Source: Alphaproteobacteria bacterium
GTDB taxonomy: Bacteria; Pseudomonadota; Alphaproteobacteria; Acetobacterales; Acetobacteraceae
Direction of reading: 5' to 3'
DNA length: 64,000 nucleotides
NCBI GenBank assembly: GCA_026400815.1
Contig: JAPLOI010000019.1
Location: 62,001 to 126,000, forward strand
Position numbers and translations under genes: made by a program. The notes beneath the pieces were generated by a model that saw only the letters and a list, made by a program, of their open reading frames with translations, had not been told where the DNA came from and made no database searches. This document shows, in pieces, positions 45,233 to 54,072 of this stretch. The first letter of the stretch is position 1. Every line of letters begins with the position of its first letter.

Positions 45233-47454
45233 TGCGCCCCGGCCCCATGATGTTCCTGCTGGCGCTGCTGCTGGCGGCCTTGGCCCCGGCCCCGGCCGCC
45301 GCCCAGGGCCTGCTGGGGGCCGCCGCCGCCGCCACCCCCGGTGCACCCAACCAGCCCGTGTACTACCAGTCCGATACCGTGGATTACGACCGCGACCGCG
45401 GCGTGGTGACACTGACCGGCAAGGTGGAATTCTGGCAGGGCGACCGCGTGCTGATGGCCGACAAGGTCACCTACAACCGCAACACCGGCGTGGCCGCCGC
45501 AATCGGCCGCGTGGTGCTGCTGGAGCCCGACGGCCAGACCGTGTTCGCCGAATATGCCGAGCTGACCCAGGGCATGCGCGATGGCGTGATGGCCGGGCTG
45601 CGCGCCCTGCTGGCCGAAGGGGGCCGCCTGGCCGCCAACGGGGTGCGCCGCACCGATGGGCGGGTGAACGAACTGAGCCGTGCCGTCTATTCCACCTGCG
45701 ACCTGTGCCCCACCGACCCCAGCCGCGCCCCGCTATGGCAGCTGCGGGCGCGCGAGGCGATCCAGGACAAGGACAACAAGCGCATCGAGTACCACGACGC
45801 GGTGCTGGATTTCTTTGGCATCCCGGTGGCCTACACCCCGTTCCTGGCCCACCCGGACCCCACCGAGAAGCGCGCCAGCGGCATCCTGGTGCCCGGCTTC
45901 GGCTATTCCAAGCATCTCGGCGCCTTCCTCTCGGTTCCCTATTTCTGGGCGATCGACGAGCAGTCTGACGCCACGATCTCCCCCATGCTGGCCACCCGCA
46001 ACGGCCCGGCGCTGGACCTCGAATACCGCCGCCGCTTCAACAATGGCCGCCTGACTATCGACAGCTCGGTCGCCAGCTACGACGACGGCACCAGCCGCAG
46101 CCGGGCGGCGGGGCATGTGTTCGCCAAGGGTCTGTTCGCCATCGACGACACCTGGCGTTGGGGCTTCGATTTCAACCGCGCCTCCTCGCTGCGCTACATG
46201 CGCGACTTCCGGGTGCAGAACTGGCAGCCCGTGCTCACCTCCCAGCTCTACCTGGAGGGCTTCGGCCAGGGCTCCTACACCCGGCTGGATGCGCGCGGCT
46301 ACCAGGGCCTGGCCAGCACCGTCATTGCCCGCCGGCTGCCGCTGATCGCGCCGTACTACCAGTATAGCTATGCCGGCGAGCCGGATCGGCTGGGCGGGCG
46401 CATCGGCCTCGATTTCGATGTGTTCAACATCCTGCGCACCGAGGGCACCAGCACCCGCCGCGCCCGGCTCTCCCTGGCCTGGGACCGGCCGGAAGTGGAC
46501 CGGCTCGGCGGGGTGTGGACCCTGATGACGCGGATGGACAGCGCCACCTACACCGCCAGCCAGTTCGACCAGTTGCCGAACTACGGCGCCTTGCGCACCA
46601 CCAGCGGCTCCCAGGCCATGCCCACCGTGGCGATCAACTGGCGCTTCCCGCTGCTGCGCGATGCCGGCGAATGGGGCTCGCAGATCGTGGAGCCGATCCT
46701 GCAGGTGATGGCCGGACCGCGCAGCCCGACCTATCTGCGCAACCGCACCCGCCTGCCCAACGAGGACAGCCTCGACCTGGAATTCAGCGATGCCAACCTG
46801 TTCGCGCTGAACCGCTTCCCGGGCGTGGACCGGCTGGAGGGGGGCGTGCGCGCCGCCGGTGCCCTGCGCGGCACCTGGACCCTGCCCGGCGGCCAGCGGT
46901 TGGAGGGCTTCGTGGGCCAATCCTGGCGCGCCCGGCGGGACACCACCTTCCCCACCACCTCCGGCCTGCGCGACACGGCGTCGGACGTGGTCAGCCGTGC
47001 CACCTTCTCCCCCACCACCTGGCTCGACCTCACCTCCCGCCAGCGCTGGGACAAGAAGAGCTTCCAGCCGCGCTTCATCGATGCGCTCGGCACCGTCGGC
47101 ACCGACAGGCTGCGGGTGGGAGGCGGCTACATCTACACCACCACCAACCCGTTCCTGCTCTACGAGACCGCCGCCAATCTCGATGCCTTCACCAAGCCGC
47201 GCCACGAGGTGACGGCCAATGTCTCCACCCGCCTGACGGATAACTGGCGCCTGGGTGGCTTCGCCCGCCGCGATATCCGCCTGGGCAAGGGCGTCAGCGA
47301 CGGGCTGCGCCTGACCTACGAGGACGAGTGCTTCGTGTTCGATGCCAGCTTCTCGCGGCGCCTGACCTCCGTGAACGGGGACCGTGGCGCCTCCATCATC
47401 CTGTTCCAGCTGACCTTCAAGACGGTCGGGCAGTTCGGCTTCAATGCCATGTAG
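45232..47454 (+). CDS. lptD: LPS-assembly protein LptD
   Basis: 740 aa with a signal peptide (MMFLLALLLAALAPAPAAAQ). The N-terminal OstA/jellyroll domain holds VYYQSDTVDYDRDRGVVTLTGKVEFWQGDRVLMADKVTYN; a Cys pair (STCDLCP) and a C-terminal Cys (DECF) can give the disulfides needed for maturation; the rest is beta-barrel. Outer membrane translocon that inserts LPS with LptE. Overlaps lptG and is followed 138 bp later by surA, the chaperone for such barrels. Confidence 0.94.
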   Translation: MRPGPMMFLLALLLAALAPAPAAAQGLLGAAAAATPGAPNQPVYYQSDTVDYDRDRGVVTLTGKVEFWQGDRVLMADKVTYNRNTGVAAAIGRVVLLEPDGQTVFAEYAELTQGMRDGVMAGLRALLAEGGRLAANGVRRTDGRVNELSRAVYSTCDLCPTDPSRAPLWQLRAREAIQDKDNKRIEYHDAVLDFFGIPVAYTPFLAHPDPTEKRASGILVPGFGYSKHLGAFLSVPYFWAIDEQSDATISPMLATRNGPALDLEYRRRFNNGRLTIDSSVASYDDGTSRSRAAGHVFAKGLFAIDDTWRWGFDFNRASSLRYMRDFRVQNWQPVLTSQLYLEGFGQGSYTRLDARGYQGLASTVIARRLPLIAPYYQYSYAGEPDRLGGRIGLDFDVFNILRTEGTSTRRARLSLAWDRPEVDRLGGVWTLMTRMDSATYTASQFDQLPNYGALRTTSGSQAMPTVAINWRFPLLRDAGEWGSQIVEPILQVMAGPRSPTYLRNRTRLPNEDSLDLEFSDANLFALNRFPGVDRLEGGVRAAGALRGTWTLPGGQRLEGFVGQSWRARRDTTFPTTSGLRDTASDVVSRATFSPTTWLDLTSRQRWDKKSFQPRFIDALGTVGTDRLRVGGGYIYTTTNPFLLYETAANLDAFTKPRHEVTANVSTRLTDNWRLGGFARRDIRLGKGVSDGLRLTYEDECFVFDASFSRRLTSVNGDRGASIILFQLTFKTVGQFGFNAM

Positions 47455-47592
47455 CCGTGCCGCGGCCGCGGCCGCACTTGCGGCGCCTGTCTTGGCGTGC
47501 TTTGCACCCTTTTGGTGCGGCACGCCCCCGGCGCGCCCCCGGCGCGCGCACCGTGCCGGTGCCGCCCCGGCATTGAGGAGCCTGCTGCGTCG

Positions 47593-48927
47593 ATGCGTGT
47601 CATGACCCCCGTCTTCGGCCTTCTGCTCACTGCCGTGGCCGCCCTGCCGCTGCCTTTTGCGCCAGTGGCCATGGCGCAGCCTGCCGCGGCGCCGGCCGAT
47701 GCCCGCCCGCAGCGCATCAGCCCGGCCCAGGGTTCGGCCATCGCGGCCATCGTCAACGGCGACGTGATCAGCATCGGCGACGTGGACAACCGTGCCCGCC
47801 TCTTTGCCCTCTCCACCGGCCTGCCCGTCTCGCAGGATGTGCTGGATCGCCTGCTGCCGCAGGTCCGCCGCCAGCTGATCGACGAGCGCCTGCGCCTGCA
47901 GGAGCTGCAGCGCCGTGCCATCGCCATCTCCGACCAGGACATCGCGGCGGCCATCGGCGAGATCGAGGCCGGCAACGGCCTGCCGCGCGGCATGCTGCGC
48001 CAGCGCCTGGCCTCCGCCGGGGTGGATCTGCGCACCATGATCGACCAGATCCGCGTGCAGATCGGCTGGAGCCGGCTGCTGCGCGGGCTGATCGGCCGCA
48101 ATTCGGAGGTCAACCCCACGGAGATCACCGAGATGGAGGCCACGCTGCGGGCGCAGGTGGGCCAGACGGAATGGCGCGTGGCGGAAATCTTCGTGCCGAT
48201 CGGGGAGGCCCGCCAGGCCGCCGATGCCCAGCGCTTTGCCGATACGATCATCGCCCAGCTGCGCTCCGGCGCAAATTTCGGCGTGGTCGCGGCGCAGTTC
48301 AGCCAAAGCCAGACCGCGCTGCAAGGTGGCGATCTCGGCTGGGTGCAGGGCAACCAGCTGGACCCCGAGGTGCTGCGCATCGTGCAGCTCATGCCCGCCG
48401 GCGCCGTCAGCAACCCCATCCGCGTGCCGGGTGGCATCGCCATCATTACCCTGCGCGCCAAGCGCGTGATCGGCAGTGACAACGCCGTCGTGGCCCATAT
48501 CCGGCAGGCCTTCTTCCCCTTCGCCAGCCGCCTGAACCCCGCCGCCCCCACGGAGGAACAGCGCGCCATGCTGGAGAAGGCCCGCGCCGCCAGCGCAGCC
48601 GCGCGAACCTGCGAGGATGTCGAGCGTGCGAACACGGCCGGCGGCGCCGGGCGCCCGGCCGATCCCGGCGAGCTGCGCGTGGATGGAATCGCCAACCAGG
48701 CGCTGCGCGACCTCGTTTCCAGCCTGCCGCCCGGCCGCGCCAGCCCGCCGCTGATCGCCGAGGATGGCGTGGCGGTGCTGATGGTCTGCTCCCGCGAGAC
48801 CAAGAATCTCGGCGTGCCGACGCAGCGCGAGCTGAGCCAGCGCATCCTGTCCGAGCGCGTGGAACTCACCGGCCGCCAGCTCATGCGCGAGCTGCAGCGC
48901 CGCGCCACGATCGATATCCGATCCTGA
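47593..48927 (+). CDS. surA: Periplasmic chaperone / peptidyl-prolyl isomerase SurA
   Basis: 444 aa from ATG 47593 with a signal peptide (PVFGLLLTAVAALPLPFAPVAMAQ). N-terminal SurA domain IAAIVNGDVISIGDVDNRARLFALSTG, one visible parvulin domain (WRVAEIFVPIGEARQAADAQRFADTIIAQLRSGANFGVVAAQFSQSQTALQGGDLGWV), then a degenerate second part. It helps LptD and other barrels across the periplasm. Its stop overlaps the probable rsmA start (CTGA). Confidence 0.92.
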   Translation: MRVMTPVFGLLLTAVAALPLPFAPVAMAQPAAAPADARPQRISPAQGSAIAAIVNGDVISIGDVDNRARLFALSTGLPVSQDVLDRLLPQVRRQLIDERLRLQELQRRAIAISDQDIAAAIGEIEAGNGLPRGMLRQRLASAGVDLRTMIDQIRVQIGWSRLLRGLIGRNSEVNPTEITEMEATLRAQVGQTEWRVAEIFVPIGEARQAADAQRFADTIIAQLRSGANFGVVAAQFSQSQTALQGGDLGWVQGNQLDPEVLRIVQLMPAGAVSNPIRVPGGIAIITLRAKRVIGSDNAVVAHIRQAFFPFASRLNPAAPTEEQRAMLEKARAASAAARTCEDVERANTAGGAGRPADPGELRVDGIANQALRDLVSSLPPGRASPPLIAEDGVAVLMVCSRETKNLGVPTQRELSQRILSERVELTGRQLMRELQRRATIDIRS

Positions 48928-49739
48928 CCGGCACCGCCCTCCCACCGCTGCGCGAGGTCATCGCCCGCCACGGGCTGGATGCCCGCCGCAGCCTCGGCCA
49001 GCACTTCCTGCTCGATCCCGGCCTGGTTTCCCGCATCGCCCGCCAGGCCGGCGACCTCGCCGGACGCCACGTGGTGGAAGTCGGCCCCGGCCCCGGCGGG
49101 CTCACCCGCGCGCTGCTGGAAACCGCGGCCGAGCAGGTGGTGGCCGTGGAGGTCGATCGCCGCGCCGCCGTGGCCATCCGCGAACTGTCCGAGGCCTTCC
49201 CCACGCGCCTGCGCCTGGTGGAGGCCGATGCCTTGTCGCTCGATCTCACCACGCTGGTGCCGGCGCCGCGCCAGATCATCGCCAACCTGCCCTACAACAT
49301 CGGCTCCCCCCTGCTGGTCGGCTGGCTGAAGCAGGCCGCGCAGTGGGAGCGGCTGACGCTGATGTTCCAGCAGGAAGTGGCCGAGCGCATTGCCGCCGCA
49401 CCAGGCAGCGATGCCTATGGCCGGCTTTCGGTGCTGGCGCAGTGGCTGTGCAAGGTGGAGCTGCGCATGCGCATCCCACCCTCGGCCTTCGTGCCGCCGC
49501 CCAAGGTCTGGTCCGCCGTGGTGGTCATCACCCCGCACGCCGAACAGCCGCCGCCCGACCTGTTCGCTGCCATGGAACGCCTGACCGCCGCCGCTTTCGG
49601 CCAACGCCGCAAGATGTTGCGCGGGTCGCTGAAGCCGCTGGGCGGGGAGGCACTGCTGGCGCGGGCCGGAATCGCGCCGGAGCGGCGGGCGGAGACGCTT
49701 TCCGTGGCGGAGTTCGATGGGTTGGCGAAGCTGCTTTAA
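48924..49739 (+). CDS. rsmA: 16S rRNA dimethyladenosine transferase, apparent CTG start
   Basis: 271 aa if begun at CTG 48924. The frame before the SAM motif reads (L)TGTALPPLREVIARHGLDARRSLGQHFLLDPGLV, exactly the usual RsmA N-terminus, but has no ATG, GTG or TTG; upstream codons are inside surA without similarity. The CTG overlaps the surA stop as CTGA, where ATGA would be usual. SAM motif VVEVGPGPGGLTRALL, catalytic NLPYNIGSPLL and C-terminal FGQRRKMLRGSL are intact. It dimethylates two adenines in helix 45 of 16S rRNA. Confidence 0.9.
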   Translation: MTGTALPPLREVIARHGLDARRSLGQHFLLDPGLVSRIARQAGDLAGRHVVEVGPGPGGLTRALLETAAEQVVAVEVDRRAAVAIRELSEAFPTRLRLVEADALSLDLTTLVPAPRQIIANLPYNIGSPLLVGWLKQAAQWERLTLMFQQEVAERIAAAPGSDAYGRLSVLAQWLCKVELRMRIPPSAFVPPPKVWSAVVVITPHAEQPPPDLFAAMERLTAAAFGQRRKMLRGSLKPLGGEALLARAGIAPERRAETLSVAEFDGLAKLL

Positions 49740-49743
49740 GAAA

Positions 49744-49774
49744 GCGCGTTCTTTTTCTTCAGAAAAAGAACACT
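49744..49774. terminator. Composite repeat family, minimal copy E (single hairpin)
   Basis: GTTCTTTTTCTTCAGAAAAAG plus AAC at 49748-49771, the same hairpin as the end of copy D, alone and without GC core. It fills the gap between the converging rsmA and RraA-like genes, serving as terminator for both. Confidence 0.8.
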
Positions 49775-49775
49775 C

Positions 49776-50462
49776 TTATCCTTTGATGATCCTTGCCGAA
49801 GCCACCATCGCCTCCGCCTTGCCGCTCAGCGTCAGCCCGGCCTTCACTTGCGCTTCCATCGCGGCCTCGGCCGTGCGGATTCGCCCGAGCGTTTCCAGCA
49901 CCTCGCTGGCGCGGGCCTGCGGCACCACCACCACGCCATCGGCGTCGCCCACGATGATGTCACCGGGGCACACATGCACGCCACCCAGCACCACCGGTGC
50001 GCCCACCACGCCCGGCCCGTTCAGGGCGGGTGAGTTGGGCACGATGCCCTTGGCGAACAGCGGCAGGCCGGTGGCGATGATCCCCGCCCGGTCGCGCGCC
50101 AGCCCGTCGGTGACGAAGGCGGCCACGCCCTTGTTCTTCATCATCCCGGCGGCGAGGTCGCCGATCACGGCGGTGGCGGTGAAGCCGTCGCAGGCCAGCA
50201 TGATCACGTCGCCGGGCTGCGCTTCGGCCAGCGCGCCGAACATCGCTGCGATATCGGCGGGGTAGGCCCAGGCCGTCAGCGCCGGGCCGCAGAACACGCC
50301 GTTGCCGGGGTCCACCGGCTTGATCTGCCAATCGACCGCGCCGCGGCCTTCCATGGCATCGCAAACGTGCGAGGTCTGGGCGCCGCGGAACGCCGCCACC
50401 AGGGCAGGGTCGGGCCGAGCCCAGCCGCGGTGGATGGTGAGCATCGGGGGGTTGTCGATCAT
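49776..50462 (-). CDS. RraA-like / HMG-CHA aldolase family protein
   Basis: 228 aa. Contains the RraA fold signatures ALTAWAYPADIAAMFGALAEAQPGDVIMLACDGFTATAVIGDLAAGMMKNKGVAAFVTDGLARD and GDIIVGDADGVVVVP. Members act as 4-hydroxy-4-methyl-2-oxoglutarate aldolases or oxaloacetate decarboxylases; the GD-loop and the ligands for a divalent metal (DGLARD) fit. Substrate is not certain; regulation of RNase E (RraA proper) is less likely because of the context. Converges with rsmA. Confidence 0.87.
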   Translation of the reverse strand: MIDNPPMLTIHRGWARPDPALVAAFRGAQTSHVCDAMEGRGAVDWQIKPVDPGNGVFCGPALTAWAYPADIAAMFGALAEAQPGDVIMLACDGFTATAVIGDLAAGMMKNKGVAAFVTDGLARDRAGIIATGLPLFAKGIVPNSPALNGPGVVGAPVVLGGVHVCPGDIIVGDADGVVVVPQARASEVLETLGRIRTAEAAMEAQVKAGLTLSGKAEAMVASARIIKG

Positions 50463-50471
50463 GGCGGCAAG

Positions 50472-50834
50472 CTACCTTTGCGGCGCGAAGGGATTGTTCC
50501 AGCCCGGCCGGCCGGTGCCGCCGGCGGGAGCCTTGGGCGGGAAGGCCTTTTCCAGGTAGGCGAGGATCACATCCAGATCCTCCTTATCCAGTTCCGGCAT
50601 GTTGTGCCGCTGCACCATCCACTTGAGCGATTCGTCCCACTGCGCGCGGGTCATGCCCTGCTGCGCCACGATGCGGAAGCTGTGGCAGGCGCCGCAGAAC
50701 ATCACTGCTTCCTCCCGCCCCGGCGCATCGGGGTAGTCGGCCGGATCACTTGGCGCCACGGTTTGCGCGAAGGCGGGCGCCGCCACCAGGGCGGCGCCGA
50801 GCAGCAAGGCCCCTGCCAGCCAAGTGGGCCGCAT
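50472..50834 (-). CDS. Cytochrome c subunit of sulfite dehydrogenase (SorB-like)
   Basis: 120 aa with signal peptide (WLAGALLLGAALVAAPAFAQ). One haem c site MFCGACHS (CxxCH) at about 46-50 and a late Met in WMVQRHNMPEL that can be the sixth ligand. Its start overlaps the stop of the sulfite-oxidase gene (TGATG), the sorAB arrangement. It takes electrons from the molybdenum subunit in the periplasm and passes them to the respiratory chain. Confidence 0.88.
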   Translation of the reverse strand: MRPTWLAGALLLGAALVAAPAFAQTVAPSDPADYPDAPGREEAVMFCGACHSFRIVAQQGMTRAQWDESLKWMVQRHNMPELDKEDLDVILAYLEKAFPPKAPAGGTGRPGWNNPFAPQR

Positions 50835-52147
50835 CAGCCCACCAGCACGGCGATACGGTTGATCGGGTTGGCGCCGTAGCCCTGCGGGTTCCAGTTGGTC
50901 GCCACCAGCGGCTGTGCGGCGCCGCTGCGGTCGGTGGCGCGCACCCAGATCTCGAAATACCCGTCGCTGGGCAGGTTCAGCGTGTGGGTCCAGCGGGTCC
51001 AGTCGAACGGGTTGCGCGGGGCCGTCATCGCTACGGCCTGCCAGGTCTGCCCGGCATCGGCCGAGACATCCACGCGTGCCACGCCGGTGGCGCTGCCCCA
51101 GGCCGCGCCACGCAGCGCCACGGTGCGGGTGCCCTTCGCCAGCCGCGTGCCGTTGGAGGGCGCGGTGACGATGCTGCGGATCGGCATCGCCTCCAGGTCG
51201 CGGAAGCTCTTGCCGTCGTCGTTGCTGCCCGGAACGATCGGGGTGACCGGCACGCGATAGGAGGTGCCGCCCATCCCGGCGCCATCATGCGGCGTGCTGC
51301 GCACCAGGACGGTGCTGAGCCACTTGGTGGAGAGCGAGCCCGGCCAGCCCGGCACGATCAGCCGCGCCGGCCCGCCATGCAGGTGCGTCAACGGCTTGCC
51401 GTTCATGCCCCACACGATCATCGTGTGCGGGTCCATCGATTTCGCCAGCGGGTTGCCGCGGCTCATCGCCCGCTTTTCCGGATCGCCGGAGAGATGCGGG
51501 TCGGTGCCCCAGCTGCCGGTGAACTTCGCGGTGTCCTTCAGCCCGGCCGCAGCCAGCAGGTCGGCCAGCTTCACGCCGGTCCATTCCGCGCAGCCGACGC
51601 CGCCATTGGTCCATTGGTTGCCACGCGCGCCAGGTGCGAAGAAGGCGCGGCCATTGCCGCCGCATTCCATCACCATGCGATGCGTCTGCGCCTGGAAGCG
51701 CTGCTTCAGCTCGCCCAGCGTGAGGGACAGCGGCGCGTTCACCTCGCCCTGAACGGTGATCTTCCAGGCATCGGCGTTCGGGGCCTCATCCGGCAGGCCG
51801 CCATTGTTGCGCACGAAGAATTTCTCGGTCGGCGTGGTGTCGTCGTCCAGCAGGTGCTCCGGCGTTTCCGCCACCAGCGGCTTGTCGCCGAGCACCACCA
51901 GGCCCTCGTGCTTGTCGGGATAGTCGAGCATCTGCGGTCCCTTTCCCTGAGCCTGCGCCGCGGGCACGGCGCCGCCACGGCGGCCTTCCGGGATTGCTCC
52001 CATAGGAACCGCCATAGCCAGCGCCGCGCCCAGGGCGGAGAGTGCACTTCCACGCAGCAGGTCCCGCCGCCCGGTGGCGGATGCGCCGGCCTGCTCAGCC
52101 TGTTCCAAATGGCCACGCGTCGTGCTGCGTTCAATACGGACCATCAT
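50834..52147 (-). CDS. Sulfite dehydrogenase molybdopterin subunit (SorA-like)
   Basis: 437 aa. A twin-arginine leader (TGRRDLLRGSALSALGAALAMAV) shows Tat export. The molybdenum-ligand region VMECGGNGRAFF has the single essential Cys; WTNGGVGCAEWTGVKLADLL and KWLSTVLVR/GTSYRVP follow the sulfite oxidase family, with a C-terminal dimerisation domain. It oxidises sulfite to sulfate. Operon with the cytochrome c gene; next to a gene with a molybdopterin-binding domain. Confidence 0.9.
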   Translation of the reverse strand: MMVRIERSTTRGHLEQAEQAGASATGRRDLLRGSALSALGAALAMAVPMGAIPEGRRGGAVPAAQAQGKGPQMLDYPDKHEGLVVLGDKPLVAETPEHLLDDDTTPTEKFFVRNNGGLPDEAPNADAWKITVQGEVNAPLSLTLGELKQRFQAQTHRMVMECGGNGRAFFAPGARGNQWTNGGVGCAEWTGVKLADLLAAAGLKDTAKFTGSWGTDPHLSGDPEKRAMSRGNPLAKSMDPHTMIVWGMNGKPLTHLHGGPARLIVPGWPGSLSTKWLSTVLVRSTPHDGAGMGGTSYRVPVTPIVPGSNDDGKSFRDLEAMPIRSIVTAPSNGTRLAKGTRTVALRGAAWGSATGVARVDVSADAGQTWQAVAMTAPRNPFDWTRWTHTLNLPSDGYFEIWVRATDRSGAAQPLVATNWNPQGYGANPINRIAVLVG

Positions 52148-52210
52148 GGACTCCCCCAGGCTTATGCTTGCGGGGGTTGTACAGACTGTTAAGCGTGGGG
52201 TGAAGCCACG

Positions 52211-53482
52211 TCAGCGCTTCTCGAAATCGGTCCGCTCGATCACCGGCAGCCCTTGCAGGTAGCGGCGCAGGCAATCCAGGCCCATTTCCACGGCGCCGAG
52301 CCGGATCCACTCTCGCCCGCCCAGGATGCGCGCCCGGCGCACCACCGTGTCCCCTTCGCGGCCCACCGCCACCCAGATGGTGCCGCCGAGATCCATGCGG
52401 TCGGCCCCCTCGTCGAGGTCGATCAGCACCGCCAGCGCATGGCTCGCCCCGGCATGCTCGCGCGCCGCCGAGGCCACTTCGGCTGCCATGGCTTCCGAGT
52501 ATTCGCCGATATCCAGATGCGGCGGCAGGCCCAGCGCCTCGAATACCTGGCCACGCTCGCGCGCCACCAGGCCACGGCGGAACACGGCCTCCGCGCCGGG
52601 CAGGTGTGCGAGGCGCATGGCGATGTGCCCGGCGGTGAAGGTCTCCACCACCGCCAGGCGCCCGCCGGCGGCGGCCAGGCCGGCATTGACCACGCCTTCC
52701 AGCGTCTGGTCGTCTTCGCAGATGATGAAGTTGCCCAGACGCTCGCGGATCACCGCATCCACCGGCCCCAGCTTGGCAGCGATGTCGGCGGCATCGGTGC
52801 CGCGAATGGTCAGCTTGGTCTCGATCTGCGGGTAATGCGCCCTAAAGCCCAGCTTCACGCCGCCGGTCGGGTCCAGATCCTCCACGCCTTGCAGCAGCTG
52901 GTCGATATGCGATTCACCCAGGCCGTAGCCGTGGTAGCGCTTCAGCCGGATGGTCGCCGGCGCCCCGGTGCGGGCCAGCAGGCGCGGGATAATCTGCTCC
53001 TCCAGCATGCGCCGCAGCTCGCGCGGCACGCCGGGGGTGAAGAAGAACCGCGCGCCGCCGATATCCAGCGCGAAGCCGCAGGCGGTGCCGATCGGGTTGT
53101 CCACCATCTCGCTGCCCACCGGCAGCATGGCCTGCTTGCGGTTGTTCGGCGGCATGGTGCGGCCGCGCCGGGTGAAGAAGCCCTCCATCGTGGCGAGCCA
53201 GCCCTCGTGCAGCTCCAGCTCCACGCCCGCCGCCTGGGCCGCGATCTCCTGGCTGAGATCGTCCACCGTCGGGCCAAGGCCGCCATTGACGATCACGATA
53301 TCCGCCCGGCCGGCCGCCAGATGGAACGCGCTGAGCAACGTGGCCCGGTCGTCGCCCACCGTGGTGCCCCACACCACGCTCAGGCCCACATCCTCCAGCT
53401 TCTGGGTCATGTAGCTGAAGTTGGTGTTGACGATCTTGCCGGTCAGCACCTCGTCCCCGGTGCAGATGATCTCGATGCGCAC
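52211..53482 (-). CDS. CinA-like competence/damage-inducible protein (molybdopterin-binding domain)
   Basis: 423 aa from a GTG at 53482 with GGAG 8-11 bases upstream; the frame is open further but without family sequence. EIICTGDEVLTGKIVNTNFSYMTQKLEDVGL and VIVNGGLGPTVDDLSQEIAA are the MoaB/CinA N-terminal domain. The C-terminal half (VVETFTAGHIAMRLAHLPGAEAVFRRGLVA) resembles the NMN-deamidase domain but ETFTAG replaces the usual ESCTGG. It may act in pyridine nucleotide repair or be diverged. Confidence 0.85.
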   Translation of the reverse strand: MRIEIICTGDEVLTGKIVNTNFSYMTQKLEDVGLSVVWGTTVGDDRATLLSAFHLAAGRADIVIVNGGLGPTVDDLSQEIAAQAAGVELELHEGWLATMEGFFTRRGRTMPPNNRKQAMLPVGSEMVDNPIGTACGFALDIGGARFFFTPGVPRELRRMLEEQIIPRLLARTGAPATIRLKRYHGYGLGESHIDQLLQGVEDLDPTGGVKLGFRAHYPQIETKLTIRGTDAADIAAKLGPVDAVIRERLGNFIICEDDQTLEGVVNAGLAAAGGRLAVVETFTAGHIAMRLAHLPGAEAVFRRGLVARERGQVFEALGLPPHLDIGEYSEAMAAEVASAAREHAGASHALAVLIDLDEGADRMDLGGTIWVAVGREGDTVVRRARILGGREWIRLGAVEMGLDCLRRYLQGLPVIERTDFEKR

Positions 53483-53552
53483 TTTCCGTCTCCCCAAGGC
53501 CGAACCGGCTTGCCGCATTACAACGCCCCGGCGCGGGATCGCCAAGGGGGGG

Positions 53553-54023
53553 CTAGCGGCTGGCCTTCTGGCTGTCGGCGAGGCCCTTGCCCATCAGCAG
53601 GCCGAGTTCCCCCGGCCGGTCGCGACACTCCCGCATCGTGCGGTAGGGCACCGCGGTGATTTCCGCGATCACGTTCAGCTTGCCGGCCACGTCCAGCGCG
53701 CTGAACTTCCGCGCGCCGGGCCGGCGTTCGTAGAGGGCCGCCACCGCCTGCACCGTGCGAACCGGCACCACGCCGAGCACCTTGCTGTGCTCCGGCGTGA
53801 TGTCGGCGGCCACCAGGATGCGCGGCGGGGGCGCATAGCCGGCCTGTTGTGGCGCCGGGCTGCGCGATGCGCCGGCAGGTGGCGCGGCACGCAGCTCGGT
53901 TTCGGGGAAATCCAGCTCCGAGCCGTTGTCCTGCACGAGATAGACCCGGCCCGAATCACTCTCCAGCACCCGGCCGCTGCGCTTGCCGTCGCGGTGCCAT
54001 ACCATCTGCCCGACCGTAAACAT
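53553..54023 (-). CDS. Uncharacterised protein with small SH3/KOW-like N-terminal domain
   Basis: 156 aa from ATG 54023 (MFTVGQMVWHRDGKRSGRVL). Residues 1-48 look like a compact beta domain (CarD/DUF3553-type: VGQ.V.H.DG...GRV...YLVQDNGSELDFPETELR), then a Pro/Ala linker, then an alpha-helical part (TPEHSKVLGVVPVRTVQAVAALYERRPGARKFSALDVAGKLNVIAEITAVPYRTMRECRDRPG) I do not recognise. A role in nucleic-acid binding is possible. Between the cinA-like and aminotransferase genes, same strand. Confidence 0.7.
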   Translation of the reverse strand: MFTVGQMVWHRDGKRSGRVLESDSGRVYLVQDNGSELDFPETELRAAPPAGASRSPAPQQAGYAPPPRILVAADITPEHSKVLGVVPVRTVQAVAALYERRPGARKFSALDVAGKLNVIAEITAVPYRTMRECRDRPGELGLLMGKGLADSQKASR

Positions 54024-54072
54024 GCTGCCGTTCCTCTCGTCGCGCCCGACGGAGTTGCCGGCACGGGGCACC

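Noticed and set aside
45733-48945. Minus-strand open frame of over 1000 codons across lptD and surA
   Set aside because: Antisense shadow with no domain pattern; lptD and surA are both certain.
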